Shown here: positions 1-8,229 of the stretch, piece by piece
Numbering within the stretch: position 1 is the stretch's first letter
Layout of the letters: every line of letters begins with the position of its first letter
Assembly: GCA_002839355.1 (NCBI GenBank)
Contig: PGXW01000014.1
Span: 1-58,520, forward strand
Reading direction: 5' to 3'
Origin: Spirochaetae bacterium HGW-Spirochaetae-2
GTDB taxonomy: Bacteria; Spirochaetota; Spirochaetia; Sphaerochaetales; Sphaerochaetaceae
Length of the DNA stretch: 58,520 bases
Program-made: the position numbers and the translations under genes
Notes under the pieces: generated by a model
Seen by the model: only the letters and a program-made list of their open reading frames with translations
Databases searched by the model: none
What the model was told of the DNA's origin: nothing

Positions 1-23
1 CTGACGTACTACAGCAATATTCT

Positions 24-75
24 AAAGAGGTGTCTGAACAAGTTCTTGCAGAACAACTTGTTAGCACCTCTTTTT
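24..75 (+). terminator. Rho-independent terminator-like hairpin
   Basis: The arms AAAGAGGTG (24-32) and CACCTCTTT (65-73) are perfectly complementary. The interior carries a second complementary pair, AACAAGTT and AACTTGTT, so the whole element folds as a long stem. Five T residues follow on the plus strand. It sits between the window edge and the 3' end of the aldehyde dehydrogenase gene. It most likely ends a plus-strand transcript from outside the window, and may also serve the convergent minus-strand gene. Confidence 0.7.
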
Positions 76-153
76 CGTCTATTTTGGTGAAAACTCAGGC
101 TATTAGTCAATCACATTGCAGGCAAGAGTACGATCAATATTGTATCGATATTT

Positions 154-1527
154 TTATCGCAAGAATTTTCGCACCAACATGTGTTTGAAATCGGTGTAGG
201 GATGGTATCGGAAGGGAAGGTCTATTCGATTGGATTTCTTTACCATGCCCTTGTAATGGGTGAATGTGTCGAAACTGGCTTTTCCATGGTACGAGCCCAT
301 GCCGCTTTCTCCGATTCCACCGAACCCCATATGCGAAGTGGCCATATGGATTATGGTGTCGTTGATGCACCCGCCACCGAAAGAGACTTGACTTGTGAAT
401 CGTCGCTCGGTCTGCTTGTCAGTGGAAAAAATATACAATGCGAGAGGTTTCGCCCTCGACTGGATCAGTCCGACTGCCTCATCGATCGAAGTGAATGCGA
501 TGATCGGCAAGATCGGACCGAATATCTCCTCCTGCATGATCGCACAGTCAAACGTAATCCCATCGATTACAGTCGGGGTAATGTGGAGAGTCTCCTCGTC
601 CCCAGTACCGCCAAAAAGGACCTGTCCCTCCTGCATGAGATTCATGAGCCGGTGGAAATGCTTCTTATTGATGATTGACGGAAGTTTCGAGAAGTCACCT
701 TGTGGAAAGAAATTTTCGATTTCCTGTTTCAAGTAGGTAATGAACGAATCCTTTACCTGCCGATCGACCAAAACATAGTCGGGGGCAATACAGGTTTGTC
801 CGGCATTGAGGAATTTCCCGAAGGCGATACGTTTTGCAGCCAATGCGACGTCTGCAGTCGAATCCACGATAGCAGGACTCTTGCCCCCGAGTTCCAGACT
901 AACCGGTGTCAGGTGCTTCGAAGCTTTCTCCATTACAATTCGTCCCACCTCCACGCTACCTGTGAAGAAGATGTAATCGAATCGTTGTTCCAGCAACGCC
1001 TCGTTTTCCTTGCGTCCTCCTTGTACCACTGAGACGTGGCCCTTGTCGAATGTATCGGAAATTATGTTCGCAACCACCCGGCTGGTAGCGGGTGCATATG
1101 CTGAAGGTTTGAGCACGACAGTATTACCGGCACAGACTGCTCCTATCAGCGGAGCCATGCATAGTTGGAACGGATAATTCCACGGTGCCATGATCAACAC
1201 CACGCCATAGGGTTCTGGAACCATGAAGCTTTTTGCCGGAAATTGTACCAATGGCGTTTTGACCCGTTGGTTCTTGGACCAAGTTCCCATATGTTTGAGC
1301 AGATAACGCAATTCGTCGAGGACGATACCGATTTCTGTCATGTACCCTTCGAAATCGCTTTTATGCAAATCCGCATGCAAAGCCGCAAGTATATCCTGTT
1401 CATGTGCGAGAATCGAAGTCCTGAGTTTTTGAAGCGCTATTTTGCGCACAGCAACCCCAAACGTGCCCCCTTGTGAAAAGAAGGCACGTTGCTGTTCTAG
1501 CAGCTTGTGATAGTCCATCGAGGTCAT
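154..1527 (-). CDS. Aldehyde dehydrogenase, class 3-like (457 aa)
   Basis: NAD(P)-dependent aldehyde dehydrogenase that oxidises an aldehyde to the acid. The family core is complete: the APWNYPFQ segment, VLKPS with the cofactor-binding lysine near residue 140, FTGSVEVG, LELGGKSP with the general-base glutamate near 212, and GQTCIAP with the catalytic cysteine near 246. The length and short N-terminus fit the ALDH3 type that handles fatty or aromatic aldehydes. I chose the ATG at 1527 because it overlaps the stop of the upstream DoxX-like gene in an ATGA arrangement. Longer upstream readings run into that gene. The two genes are probably co-transcribed. The physiological substrate cannot be read from sequence. 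Confidence 0.92.
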   Translation of the reverse strand: MTSMDYHKLLEQQRAFFSQGGTFGVAVRKIALQKLRTSILAHEQDILAALHADLHKSDFEGYMTEIGIVLDELRYLLKHMGTWSKNQRVKTPLVQFPAKSFMVPEPYGVVLIMAPWNYPFQLCMAPLIGAVCAGNTVVLKPSAYAPATSRVVANIISDTFDKGHVSVVQGGRKENEALLEQRFDYIFFTGSVEVGRIVMEKASKHLTPVSLELGGKSPAIVDSTADVALAAKRIAFGKFLNAGQTCIAPDYVLVDRQVKDSFITYLKQEIENFFPQGDFSKLPSIINKKHFHRLMNLMQEGQVLFGGTGDEETLHITPTVIDGITFDCAIMQEEIFGPILPIIAFTSIDEAVGLIQSRAKPLALYIFSTDKQTERRFTSQVSFGGGCINDTIIHMATSHMGFGGIGESGMGSYHGKASFDTFTHYKGMVKKSNRIDLPFRYHPYTDFKHMLVRKFLR

Positions 1528-1955
1528 TCTTGAATCTGTGTGATTCCTGCGAGGACGATCAAGTGCAATACGACCTGTTCGATCCAGACAAACCAACCCG
1601 ATCCGTCGAAACGACCGAAATCGATCGTGAGGAAATCAAGTATGACGATAAGTGCAAGCCAGATTATCCACACACTGGTCATGGCGATCTTCACGAAATT
1701 CGCTGGCATGCTGGGAACGAAGAACGCGGCTCCGAGGAATATGCCGCACACAAGTTCGACCGTAGAGAGGACATACAGCAAGAACTCGCGGTCTCCCCCG
1801 AATATATTTGAAATTTCCCGGGAAAGCTCTCCACCCGTACCTCTCCCGGAAGAGAAGCCTATAATGCCCATCGCAACAAACAGCAGTGCGATCAATATCT
1901 GCAATGCTTTTTTCGATGCGATAAGTTGTAACGATGCCCTAGGTCCCTTTGCCAT
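1524..1955 (-). CDS. DoxX-like small membrane protein (143 aa)
   Basis: An integral membrane protein with about four hydrophobic segments, in the pattern of DoxX/DUF417-like proteins: an N-terminal helix ending in GFSSGRGTGGE, a second helix with a VELVCGIFLGAAFF segment, and two C-terminal helices. Function in this family is poorly defined; some members associate with thiol or quinone redox reactions. The start is the ATG at 1955, with AGGAGG six bases upstream; an in-frame TTG two codons earlier is less likely. It overlaps the aldehyde dehydrogenase start by four bases, implying translational coupling. The family assignment is by overall look rather than a diagnostic motif. Confidence 0.7.
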   Translation of the reverse strand: MAKGPRASLQLIASKKALQILIALLFVAMGIIGFSSGRGTGGELSREISNIFGGDREFLLYVLSTVELVCGIFLGAAFFVPSMPANFVKIAMTSVWIIWLALIVILDFLTIDFGRFDGSGWFVWIEQVVLHLIVLAGITQIQE

Positions 1956-2030
1956 ATCCAACCTCCTGAAAATACGTAGTGATATCTAAGAGTTACATCA
2001 TCGCACGAAATGTAATGGAATACCATTGTG

Positions 2031-2738
2031 TCAGGCGGGGACCCCGGCCATGGCTTCCATCCCATTGTACATCGCGTGCATGAGCTTGAAGTACCCACAG
2101 ATCACAACCAGTTCCGCGCTTTCCTCGACCATCGTCATCAGGGAAGACCTGATACGTAAGATATTGTACAGATAGGCCTCTCCCATTTCCAATACCAGGA
2201 TGGTTCCGATTCCCACTGCGATAATAAGAACAATTTGCATCAGCTTGGCCCGGCGGGATGGTATGAAATGTTGTAGGGTATCCCGCAGTGCATACACGAA
2301 GAGCACCAGACCGAATAGGGCGATCGGCCCGTATATGAGGACCCATGCGAACCCTTCGAGAAAAGTTCCTGTTCCCAAATTGGTAGCATTTCCAATCTTT
2401 TCACCTATCCTCTCATGTATACCCAGCATTTCATCCGCTGCCAGGAATACGGCGGCACCGGCAAGTACCTGGAAAAACAGTTTTGATAACCGGGAAAGCC
2501 GTTTGTCCGTGTCGATGCGTACAATCGCATAGGCAGGCAAGAAGCACAGGAACATACCCATCGATTCCAACCAGCTGGCGAACGAGCCTTCGATTCGTAG
2601 ATCGAGCTCATACCACAACCCGGTGAACCCGATCGCATCGTACTGGGTGAATTCGTTGAGGATCATCCAGAGGACCAACACCACGCTGAGGATCAACAGG
2701 ATCCTGTAGATATCTTGGAGCAAACGGTTCATCTTCAT
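2031..2738 (-). CDS. Unrecognised membrane protein (235 aa)
   Basis: I do not recognise the family. About six transmembrane segments are visible, near residues 11-29, 52-75, 86-104, 128-150, 165-187 and 210-228. Acidic residues lie inside or beside membrane segments (AADEMLGIHE, LEMGEAY), which is unusual for a plain structural protein. The start codon lies four bases after the stop of the upstream cyclic-nucleotide-domain gene, so the two form a tight operon. The ribosome binding site is weak, which fits coupling to the upstream gene. A membrane effector or sensor working with that cNMP-domain protein is a reasonable guess but only a guess. Confidence 0.75.
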   Translation of the reverse strand: MKMNRLLQDIYRILLILSVVLVLWMILNEFTQYDAIGFTGLWYELDLRIEGSFASWLESMGMFLCFLPAYAIVRIDTDKRLSRLSKLFFQVLAGAAVFLAADEMLGIHERIGEKIGNATNLGTGTFLEGFAWVLIYGPIALFGLVLFVYALRDTLQHFIPSRRAKLMQIVLIIAVGIGTILVLEMGEAYLYNILRIRSSLMTMVEESAELVVICGYFKLMHAMYNGMEAMAGVPA

Positions 2739-2742
2739 AGGG

Positions 2743-3219
2743 TTATAACTTCTTTTTTGATACCAAAGCCAGCAACTTGTCCGTAGACCTGAGCCTTCGA
2801 CTGATATCCCTTGCCAGATTCATGATTATCATGGTGTAGATCAACAAGTGTGATTTGGAGAGCTTGTACAGATCCCGGTTTGTCAGGGTAATGGCCTTGA
2901 CATCGGTCAAGCAAATTACCGAAGCCGCGCAGGGTTGAATATCGATCAGCTCCATTTCACCAAAGGAGTCGCCATCGTGCAATATCGTGATTTCCCGTTC
3001 TGAATCGTTGCCGTTTTCGGGATGCTTTTGGATAGAGACATTCCCTTGTACAATAAAATAGACCGTATTGTTTGGTTCTCCCTGGTGGAGAATGACTGTT
3101 CCCTTCGGATACACCGACTCGTCCAGCAACGGCTTCACCTCATTGAGGTCGGCATCGCTCAAGCCACCAAACATGCTGTGCTTGCACAAGAATTCATTGC
3201 TCAACGTACATTCGGACAT
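2743..3219 (-). CDS. Stand-alone cyclic-nucleotide-binding-domain protein (158 aa)
   Basis: One cNMP-binding beta-roll (residues about 15-130) followed by a short helical, lysine-rich tail. The fold signatures GTVILHQGEPNNTVYFIVQG and DSFGEMELID are clear. The phosphate-binding cassette reads FGEMELIDIQPCAAS, where the usual arginine of the RAA(S/T) end is a cysteine, so classical cAMP or cGMP binding may be lost or altered. There is no C-terminal helix-turn-helix, so this is not a Crp/Fnr transcription factor. It is paired with a membrane protein gene four bases downstream, suggesting a soluble regulatory partner. The opposite-strand FMN reductase gene is divergent. Confidence 0.85.
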   Translation of the reverse strand: MSECTLSNEFLCKHSMFGGLSDADLNEVKPLLDESVYPKGTVILHQGEPNNTVYFIVQGNVSIQKHPENGNDSEREITILHDGDSFGEMELIDIQPCAASVICLTDVKAITLTNRDLYKLSKSHLLIYTMIIMNLARDISRRLRSTDKLLALVSKKKL

Positions 3220-3353
3220 ACGTTATGATACCCTGCCTTTCAGGAGTACGCAAGGTCTTGCATGATAAGATCTTCTGACAGGAATCCCGAACGCTGGTAT
3301 TAAATAAATTAAAATTGAAATTATTTTAATATTATATGTAATGCAAAATCGCC

Positions 3354-3382
3354 TTGACGTTTGCCATGCCCCTTCGTATCTT
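3354..3382 (+). promoter_or_regulatory. Candidate sigma-70 promoter for the FMN reductase gene
   Basis: TTGACG (3354-3359), a 17-base spacer and TATCTT (3377-3382) form a plausible promoter about 40 bases before the start of the plus-strand FMN reductase gene. The rest of the 200-base divergent gap is very AT-rich around 3300-3340, where a minus-strand promoter for the cNMP-domain gene is expected. I could not single that one out. Confidence 0.5.
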
Positions 3383-3419
3383 AAGTTTATAACTAAACTA
3401 TTTAATGGAGTGAAACAGC

Positions 3420-3998
3420 ATGAGTGTTCCAAAAATTGGCATTATCATAAGCAGTACCAGAGCCGTTCGAGTGGGCGAACAAGCGGCAAAATATGTACAG
3501 GAAATCGCATCCAAGCGCACCGACCTTTCCTTTGAATTGATCGACTTGCGTGATTTTCCCATGCCGTTCTTCGATGAAGTGGCATCCAACGCCTATGTGC
3601 CCTCGACAAATCCAGTCGCGCAAAAGTGGCAGAAGAAGGTCGCCGAGTTCGACGGATACATTTTCGTCACCGCGGAATACAACAATAGCATCACTGCTGT
3701 ATTGAAGAACGCGCTCGACTATGCCTATCCCGAATGGGGTCGTAAGCCGGCGGCCTATTTCGCCTACGGCAGCGCAGGTGGGGTTCGTGCCGTACAACAT
3801 CTGAAGGACATATGTGTAGAATTGCAGATGGCCCCGGTTCGACAGGGCGTCTATATCCAGGGCAGTGAATTCTTCCCGATCATGAACGGTCAGAAACAGG
3901 TCAAGGAACTGACTTATCTAGAGCCTCTGGTCGTGCAGATGCTGGACCAGCTCTCATGGTGGACCGTGGCGTTGAAGAATGCCCGGGAAAACAACTAG
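3420..3998 (+). CDS. NADPH-dependent FMN reductase family protein (192 aa)
   Basis: A flavodoxin-fold oxidoreductase of the NADPH_FMN_red family (ArsH/ChrR/azoreductase relatives), expected to bind FMN and reduce flavin, quinone or metal substrates in the cytoplasm. The phosphate-binding start is IIISSTRAVRVGEQ. The strongly conserved block VTAEYNNSITAVLKNALDYA matches the family's EYNxSxxxxLKNAxD. Length is normal. The ATG is preceded by a TGGAGTG ribosome binding site. It is monocistronic: it faces away from the cNMP-domain gene and converges on an outer-membrane protein gene, with a hairpin between them. The natural substrate is unknown. Confidence 0.9.
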   Translation: MSVPKIGIIISSTRAVRVGEQAAKYVQEIASKRTDLSFELIDLRDFPMPFFDEVASNAYVPSTNPVAQKWQKKVAEFDGYIFVTAEYNNSITAVLKNALDYAYPEWGRKPAAYFAYGSAGGVRAVQHLKDICVELQMAPVRQGVYIQGSEFFPIMNGQKQVKELTYLEPLVVQMLDQLSWWTVALKNARENN

Positions 3999-4024
3999 TC
4001 CTTATATCGTATGCAAGCTCTACT

Positions 4025-4051
4025 AAGGGGAAGGCTATTGGTCTTCCCCTT
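4025..4051. terminator. Bidirectional hairpin between convergent genes
   Basis: AAGGGGAAG (4025-4033) pairs perfectly with CTTCCCCTT (4043-4051) around a nine-base loop. A second small stem, CCCC-GCAT-GGGG followed by TTT, lies at 4063-4077. They occupy the gap between the convergent FMN reductase gene and the outer-membrane protein gene and could terminate transcripts from both sides. The T-tracts are short, so efficiency is uncertain. Confidence 0.5.
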
Positions 4052-4089
4052 GATGCATTATCCCCCGCATGGGGTTTCCCATACGGGAT

Positions 4090-4701
4090 TTACCACATGG
4101 TGTCCCAGAGGATTCGCGTTGCGATTACTACCTCGAATCCTCCCAGTTCTCCTGTACTGATTCCCATGGTCTCGGTATTTCCGGCGAACGACCATCCGCC
4201 TTGTACGGTGACCCGGAATGCGCGGGTAACGGCAAGTTCTCCTCCGACATGTGCTGCGGCATGGAAAAACCGTTGAACATGTGCAGTCTCATAGCCTTCC
4301 TCACCATCGGTATTCTCCAGATATCCGGTAGTGATACCTCCGACAGACAACCGGACCAACGGGTGGAGCCGCTGCCCGGAGAATGGTGTGAACGTGAGTT
4401 CCGTTCCCGTGGCCAACGAGAAGGCAGCTTCGACATCGGCGGTCGATAGACCGAATTCGGTATGCTCGAAGTCGGAGAGCAAGGTGAGTTTGGTATAGGC
4501 TCCAACGGCAACCGACGAGCCCAACTGTATGCCAGTGTGCACACTTGCGGTCGGAAGCAGGTCCCCTTCGATACCGGCGGTTCCCCCGCCTGCCTCCAGG
4601 TACCAACGCAATGGTTTGGCACCGGATGTACCGGCGGACACTTGGGTGGCAATGCAGCAGAGTAGGGCTGCAAGAACGATGATCGCGATTTTCTTGTTCA
4701 T
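4090..4701 (-). CDS. Secreted beta-barrel-like outer membrane protein (203 aa)
   Basis: It starts MNKKIAIIVLAALLCCIATQVSAGTS, a signal peptide with probable cleavage after VSA. The mature part is rich in alternating polar and hydrophobic stretches with glycine and aromatic residues (WYLEAGGGTAG, VHTGIQLGSSVAVGAYTKL, VRLSVGGITTGYL, FRVTVQGGWSFAG) and ends in FEVVIATRILWDTMW. An aromatic C-terminal end is typical of proteins inserted by BamA. An eight-strand OmpA/OmpW-like barrel is my reading. The start is the ATG at 4701; the frame stays open upstream but the signal peptide fixes the likely start. A specific role cannot be assigned. Confidence 0.75.
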   Translation of the reverse strand: MNKKIAIIVLAALLCCIATQVSAGTSGAKPLRWYLEAGGGTAGIEGDLLPTASVHTGIQLGSSVAVGAYTKLTLLSDFEHTEFGLSTADVEAAFSLATGTELTFTPFSGQRLHPLVRLSVGGITTGYLENTDGEEGYETAHVQRFFHAAAHVGGELAVTRAFRVTVQGGWSFAGNTETMGISTGELGGFEVVIATRILWDTMW

Positions 4702-4846
4702 GGTATTGGATTCGCTCCTTGGCAATAATGTGATATGCCAATCATGCTCCGTCACTCGTAGCCGAACCATCGGACAAGTGTTTGATTTCTTCCTCCGGCA
4801 GCTACGAACTAAGTATGAGATGGGATGGAATTTTTTCCGTACCCTC

Positions 4847-4898
4847 TTGACAAGCGTTCGAAAAATAAATAACATTTGTTATATAACACATGTTATAT
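4847..4898 (+). promoter_or_regulatory. Promoter with overlapping palindromic TetR-type operator
   Basis: TTGACA (4847-4852), exactly 17 bases and TAACAT (4870-4875) form a strong promoter. AACA-TT-TGTT (4871-4880) overlaps the -10 box. ATATAACA-CA-TGTTATAT (4881-4898) is a perfect eight-base inverted repeat directly downstream. The TetR gene starts 17 bases later with an AAGGAGGT ribosome binding site. The layout predicts autorepression of the TetR-hydrolase operon. Confidence 0.7.
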
Positions 4899-4914
4899 AT
4901 AGAAGGAGGTTGGT

Positions 4915-5493
4915 ATGCCACCAAGAGTGAACGTCACAAGCAATCAAATCCTTGAAGCAGCTTTCGCCCTCACTCGGGAACAAGGGTACGAATCGGTGAA
5001 CGCTCGAAGCATTGCCAAAAGGATCGGGTGCTCCACCCAGCCGGTATTCAGCCGGTTTACCTCGATGGATGAGCTGAAACATGCCTTCCACACATACCTC
5101 GGCGAATTTTTCAACGGATATGTCATGAAAAGGATGGTAGGGGAGAATCCCTTCCGCCAAGTGGGACTTGCCTACATTGCGTTCGCAAAAGAGGAACCAA
5201 ATCTGTTCAGGGTCCTGTTCATGTCCGACATCCGGAAACTCGACGGTTTTACCGGTTTTTTTGGCGATGCCGACAACGTGGAAGTCGCCGCGCAGCTTTC
5301 GAAGGGCTTGGGCATATCCTTTGAAGGGGCCAAGCGGCTCTATATGAAATCTTGGATTTTCGCGCATGGGATAGCTTCCATGATCGCAACGAATAGCATC
5401 CAGCTCTCCGATGGGGAAATCCTGGAGATGCTTGGATCTTCTTATCGCGCATTCCTAGTACAGGAAACAATGGAGAAAGGGGTAGATGGATGA
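4915..5493 (+). CDS. TetR/AcrR family transcriptional regulator (192 aa)
   Basis: The N-terminal TetR DNA-binding domain covers residues about 8-55 (ILEAAFALTREQGYESVNARSIAKRIGCS, then QPVFSRFTSMDELK in place of the common PxxYxHFxxKxxL). The remaining 135 residues are an all-helical ligand-binding domain of TetR_C type. The start is certain from the AAGGAGG six bases upstream. It overlaps the downstream alpha/beta hydrolase by four bases (ATGA). The palindromes in its own promoter make it the likely autorepressor of this two-gene operon. The inducer may be the substrate or product of the hydrolase, perhaps a lipid or ester; this is inference. Confidence 0.92.
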   Translation: MPPRVNVTSNQILEAAFALTREQGYESVNARSIAKRIGCSTQPVFSRFTSMDELKHAFHTYLGEFFNGYVMKRMVGENPFRQVGLAYIAFAKEEPNLFRVLFMSDIRKLDGFTGFFGDADNVEVAAQLSKGLGISFEGAKRLYMKSWIFAHGIASMIATNSIQLSDGEILEMLGSSYRAFLVQETMEKGVDG

Positions 5494-6791
5494 TCGCTTT
5501 GGTGGTTCTCTTCGTGTTGGTGGCTGTAGAAGTGATTTTCTTGGTAATCGAGCGCACACGCGCCGTATCGGTACGGCGAAGCCTGCGCCTGACGTGGCTG
5601 CTGCTGGGGGCAGTGTTTCTCGCAGCCATGGTGTCACAGCTTCTCGATTGGCGTTCCAATTGGATGGGAATCGCCTGTATCCTGTCGGTCCAATCGGTAT
5701 ATTCGCTGGTTGTCCTTCTGGGAAGAGCCAAAGAACACCAGGTGATGCCCAAACGACGGAAAGTGGGGATGTTGGTATTGAGGCTGTTCCTGTATCTGGT
5801 GCTCGTTGCTCCACTCTTCTTGTTTCCCGGATCCAGGCACATGCAGGTAACCGGATCCTACGCAGTTGGTACCCAAGCATATACATGGACCGACGAATCC
5901 AGGGATGAGACATTCACGGATGAAGCCGACCATCGTACAGTGACAGTCCAGTTCTGGTATCCCGAGGATGGGGAGAGACCCTATCCCCTGGTGGTATTTT
6001 CCCATGGCGCCTTCGGGTACCGCATGAGCAACCATTCGACATTCATGGAACTGGCCAGCAATGGATATGTGGTCTGCAGTATCGACCACCCATTCCATTC
6101 CTTCATGACGAGGCAGGTCGACGGGGATAGGGTGATTGTCGATATGGATTTCCTGCAAACTGCCATGGCAGTGGAACATGGGAAAATCGAGGGCCGTCGA
6201 CTCTACGAATTGGAACAATCCTGGATGGCTTTGCGTACTGCCGATATGAATTTCGTGTTGGATACGATTCTTGAAAAGGTCCACACTGCATCGGCAGAAG
6301 GCGTCTTCACCCGTATTGCGGACGATTCTATCGGGGTCATGGGGCACTCGATGGGAGGAGCGACCGCCGCTGCGATCGGACGGGAACGTAGTGAGGTCGA
6401 CGCGGTGGTTGTGTTGGACGGAACGATGATGGGTGAAACCATCGGATATTCCGACGGGGTGGAACAGTTCGAACTCCAAATGTATCCCAAAACCATTCTC
6501 AATGTGTTCAACGAGGACCATGCCAAGCAGGCAAAAGCACTAGGCGATTCCTATTCGAACACCTACATGCACAACCGTTCGGACCTCTCGTACCAGACGG
6601 TGGTGTTGGGCTCCGGACACTTGAACTTCACCGACCTTCCACTGGTATCGCCTGTTTTGGCGAACCTATTGGGAACCGGTACTGTAGATGCCGAATACTG
6701 CATGCGTTTGACCAATTCCCTGGTCTTGGAATTCTTTGACCAGACCTTGAAAGGGAAGGGCCTGGCCGTAGCGCGTGAACGAATATTCTGA
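5490..6791 (+). CDS. Membrane-anchored alpha/beta hydrolase, PAF-acetylhydrolase-like (433 aa)
   Basis: Residues 1-120 hold about four hydrophobic segments (residues 1-20, 33-52, 57-75 and 92-110). They are followed by an alpha/beta hydrolase domain (about 135-420). The nucleophile elbow is GHSMGG with serine near residue 287. The probable acid is in VVVLDGTMMG near 311, and the probable histidine is in GSGHLNFTD near 376. That last motif resembles the GSxHxNFxD of platelet-activating-factor acetylhydrolases, so a phospholipid or short-chain ester substrate is likely. The hydrolase domain probably faces outwards, but topology is uncertain. It is coupled to the TetR gene by an ATGA overlap. 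Confidence 0.85.
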   Translation: MIALVVLFVLVAVEVIFLVIERTRAVSVRRSLRLTWLLLGAVFLAAMVSQLLDWRSNWMGIACILSVQSVYSLVVLLGRAKEHQVMPKRRKVGMLVLRLFLYLVLVAPLFLFPGSRHMQVTGSYAVGTQAYTWTDESRDETFTDEADHRTVTVQFWYPEDGERPYPLVVFSHGAFGYRMSNHSTFMELASNGYVVCSIDHPFHSFMTRQVDGDRVIVDMDFLQTAMAVEHGKIEGRRLYELEQSWMALRTADMNFVLDTILEKVHTASAEGVFTRIADDSIGVMGHSMGGATAAAIGRERSEVDAVVVLDGTMMGETIGYSDGVEQFELQMYPKTILNVFNEDHAKQAKALGDSYSNTYMHNRSDLSYQTVVLGSGHLNFTDLPLVSPVLANLLGTGTVDAEYCMRLTNSLVLEFFDQTLKGKGLAVARERIF

Positions 6792-6808
6792 GAAGTGGGA
6801 AAGTTCGG

Positions 6809-7537
6809 TTAGAGGGCGCTTTGGGGTACAACCAGGCGCTCCACACCGTCAATGACGATATACAGGCCAAGGCCGAGCAGACTGAGCAGCACGATTCCCG
6901 AATACATGCCGATGTAGTAGGCCATGATCCAGCTGTTCATGATGTAATATCCCAATCCATAGGTGGCGGCATAGTTTTCGCTGATAAAGAGCACCGACAA
7001 TGAGATGCCCACTGTTATGCGAAGCGAAGAGAATATCCGGGGCAAAATTGCCGGCCACAGGATGTCCTTGAGGATTTGCCGTGGTTTCAAATGGTAGGCG
7101 CGTGCAAGTTCCAGAAATTGTAGCGGTATCTCCTTCACACCATCCCGAATCGTTACCGCCGCTGGAAAGAAGATGATGACGGCGATAAGGATGATTTTGG
7201 AAAGGTCCCCGATTCCAAAGAGCACCATGAAGATGGGAAGGAAAGCGATCTTGGGTAGCGGATACAGCAAGTAGAGCACCGGAGAGACCACTTGGTCCAA
7301 AGCCTTGAACCGGCCCGCCACCATACCGGTCGGAATGGCGAAGAAGAGTGCGAGCATCATGCCCATGATAATCCTGTACAGCGAGAATAGCAGGTGCAGA
7401 TACGTTTTACCCTCTCCCAGGCTCTTGACCAGATGGACAAGGACAAGGTGCGGAAATGGAACTATGGGTGATGCCAATACCCAGGCGAGGGCATACCAGA
7501 GGACCAGCACAATCGAAGTACCTCGTAGATATTTCAT
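6809..7537 (-). CDS. ABC importer permease, SsuC/ThiX-like (242 aa)
   Basis: A typical BPD_transp_1 permease with about six transmembrane helices. The cytoplasmic EAA-type coupling loop is FLELARAYHLKPRQILKDI near residues 138-160. It belongs to the nitrate/sulfonate/taurine and pyrimidine-precursor importer group, judged by its size and by its partner NMT1/SsuA-type binding protein. It is the last gene of a three-gene minus-strand operon and overlaps the ATPase by four bases. Only 17 bases separate it from the convergent hydrolase gene, with no clear terminator. Confidence 0.93.
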   Translation of the reverse strand: MKYLRGTSIVLVLWYALAWVLASPIVPFPHLVLVHLVKSLGEGKTYLHLLFSLYRIIMGMMLALFFAIPTGMVAGRFKALDQVVSPVLYLLYPLPKIAFLPIFMVLFGIGDLSKIILIAVIIFFPAAVTIRDGVKEIPLQFLELARAYHLKPRQILKDILWPAILPRIFSSLRITVGISLSVLFISENYAATYGLGYYIMNSWIMAYYIGMYSGIVLLSLLGLGLYIVIDGVERLVVPQSAL

Positions 7538-8229
7538 GCCGGACCTCCAAGTTGGGCCCTGAGCACCTTTTCCAATGCGAAGAATTCATTCCGACTGCGC
7601 AAGTCCCCGGCTTTATGGTACGGATTCTCCGTTTCGAATCGTATCCCGTCCGATTCCATGACCAGAATCCTGGAACCCATGAATATCGCCTCCTGGATGC
7701 TGTGGGTGACCATGACCATGGTGATGCCTTTGGTAACCACGAATTCCTTGATCTCTTGTTGCAGCAGTTCCCGATTCTGTTCATCGAGTGCGGCCAGCGG
7801 TTCGTCCAGCAACAGCAACCGCGGATTCCTGACGAGGCTTCGGACCAGCGCGACCCGTTGCTTCTCTCCGCCACTGAGCTGTTGCGGATATTTCTTCATG
7901 TGTCCGTACAGTCCCATACGATCCAATAGCATTTCAGCTTGCCCCACTGATTCCTTGGTAAGTCCAAGCAATACATTGCCGAGGACCGTTTTCCAGGGGA
8001 GCAACCGATCCTGTTGGAACATGATGCTGCAGGCCTCGGCTCCACCGGTTAGCGATACCGTCCCCTTGGATAATGGCAGGAGACCGGCAATGGCGTAGAG
8101 CAGGCTGGTCTTGCCGCAGCCGCTTTTTCCGATGATGCTGACCATCTCGCCCGGTTTTACTGCCAGGGTGAAATTGTCGAACGCCTTATGCTTCGGATAA
8201 TCGAGGCGGGCATGGGAAATGGTGAGCAT
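7534..8229 (-). CDS. ABC importer ATP-binding protein, SsuB/TauB-like (231 aa)
   Basis: A complete nucleotide-binding domain: Walker A GKSGCGKTSL, Q-loop in MFQQDRLLPW, signature LSGGEKQRVAL, Walker B LLLLDEPLAALD, and the H-loop in VTHSIQEA. The start is the ATG at 8229, which overlaps the stop of the substrate-binding gene by one base (TGATG). The reading frame is open further upstream, but that part lies inside the neighbouring gene. It energises the adjacent permease. Substrate specificity resides in the binding protein and is not obvious. Confidence 0.93.
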   Translation of the reverse strand: MLTISHARLDYPKHKAFDNFTLAVKPGEMVSIIGKSGCGKTSLLYAIAGLLPLSKGTVSLTGGAEACSIMFQQDRLLPWKTVLGNVLLGLTKESVGQAEMLLDRMGLYGHMKKYPQQLSGGEKQRVALVRSLVRNPRLLLLDEPLAALDEQNRELLQQEIKEFVVTKGITMVMVTHSIQEAIFMGSRILVMESDGIRFETENPYHKAGDLRSRNEFFALEKVLRAQLGGPA

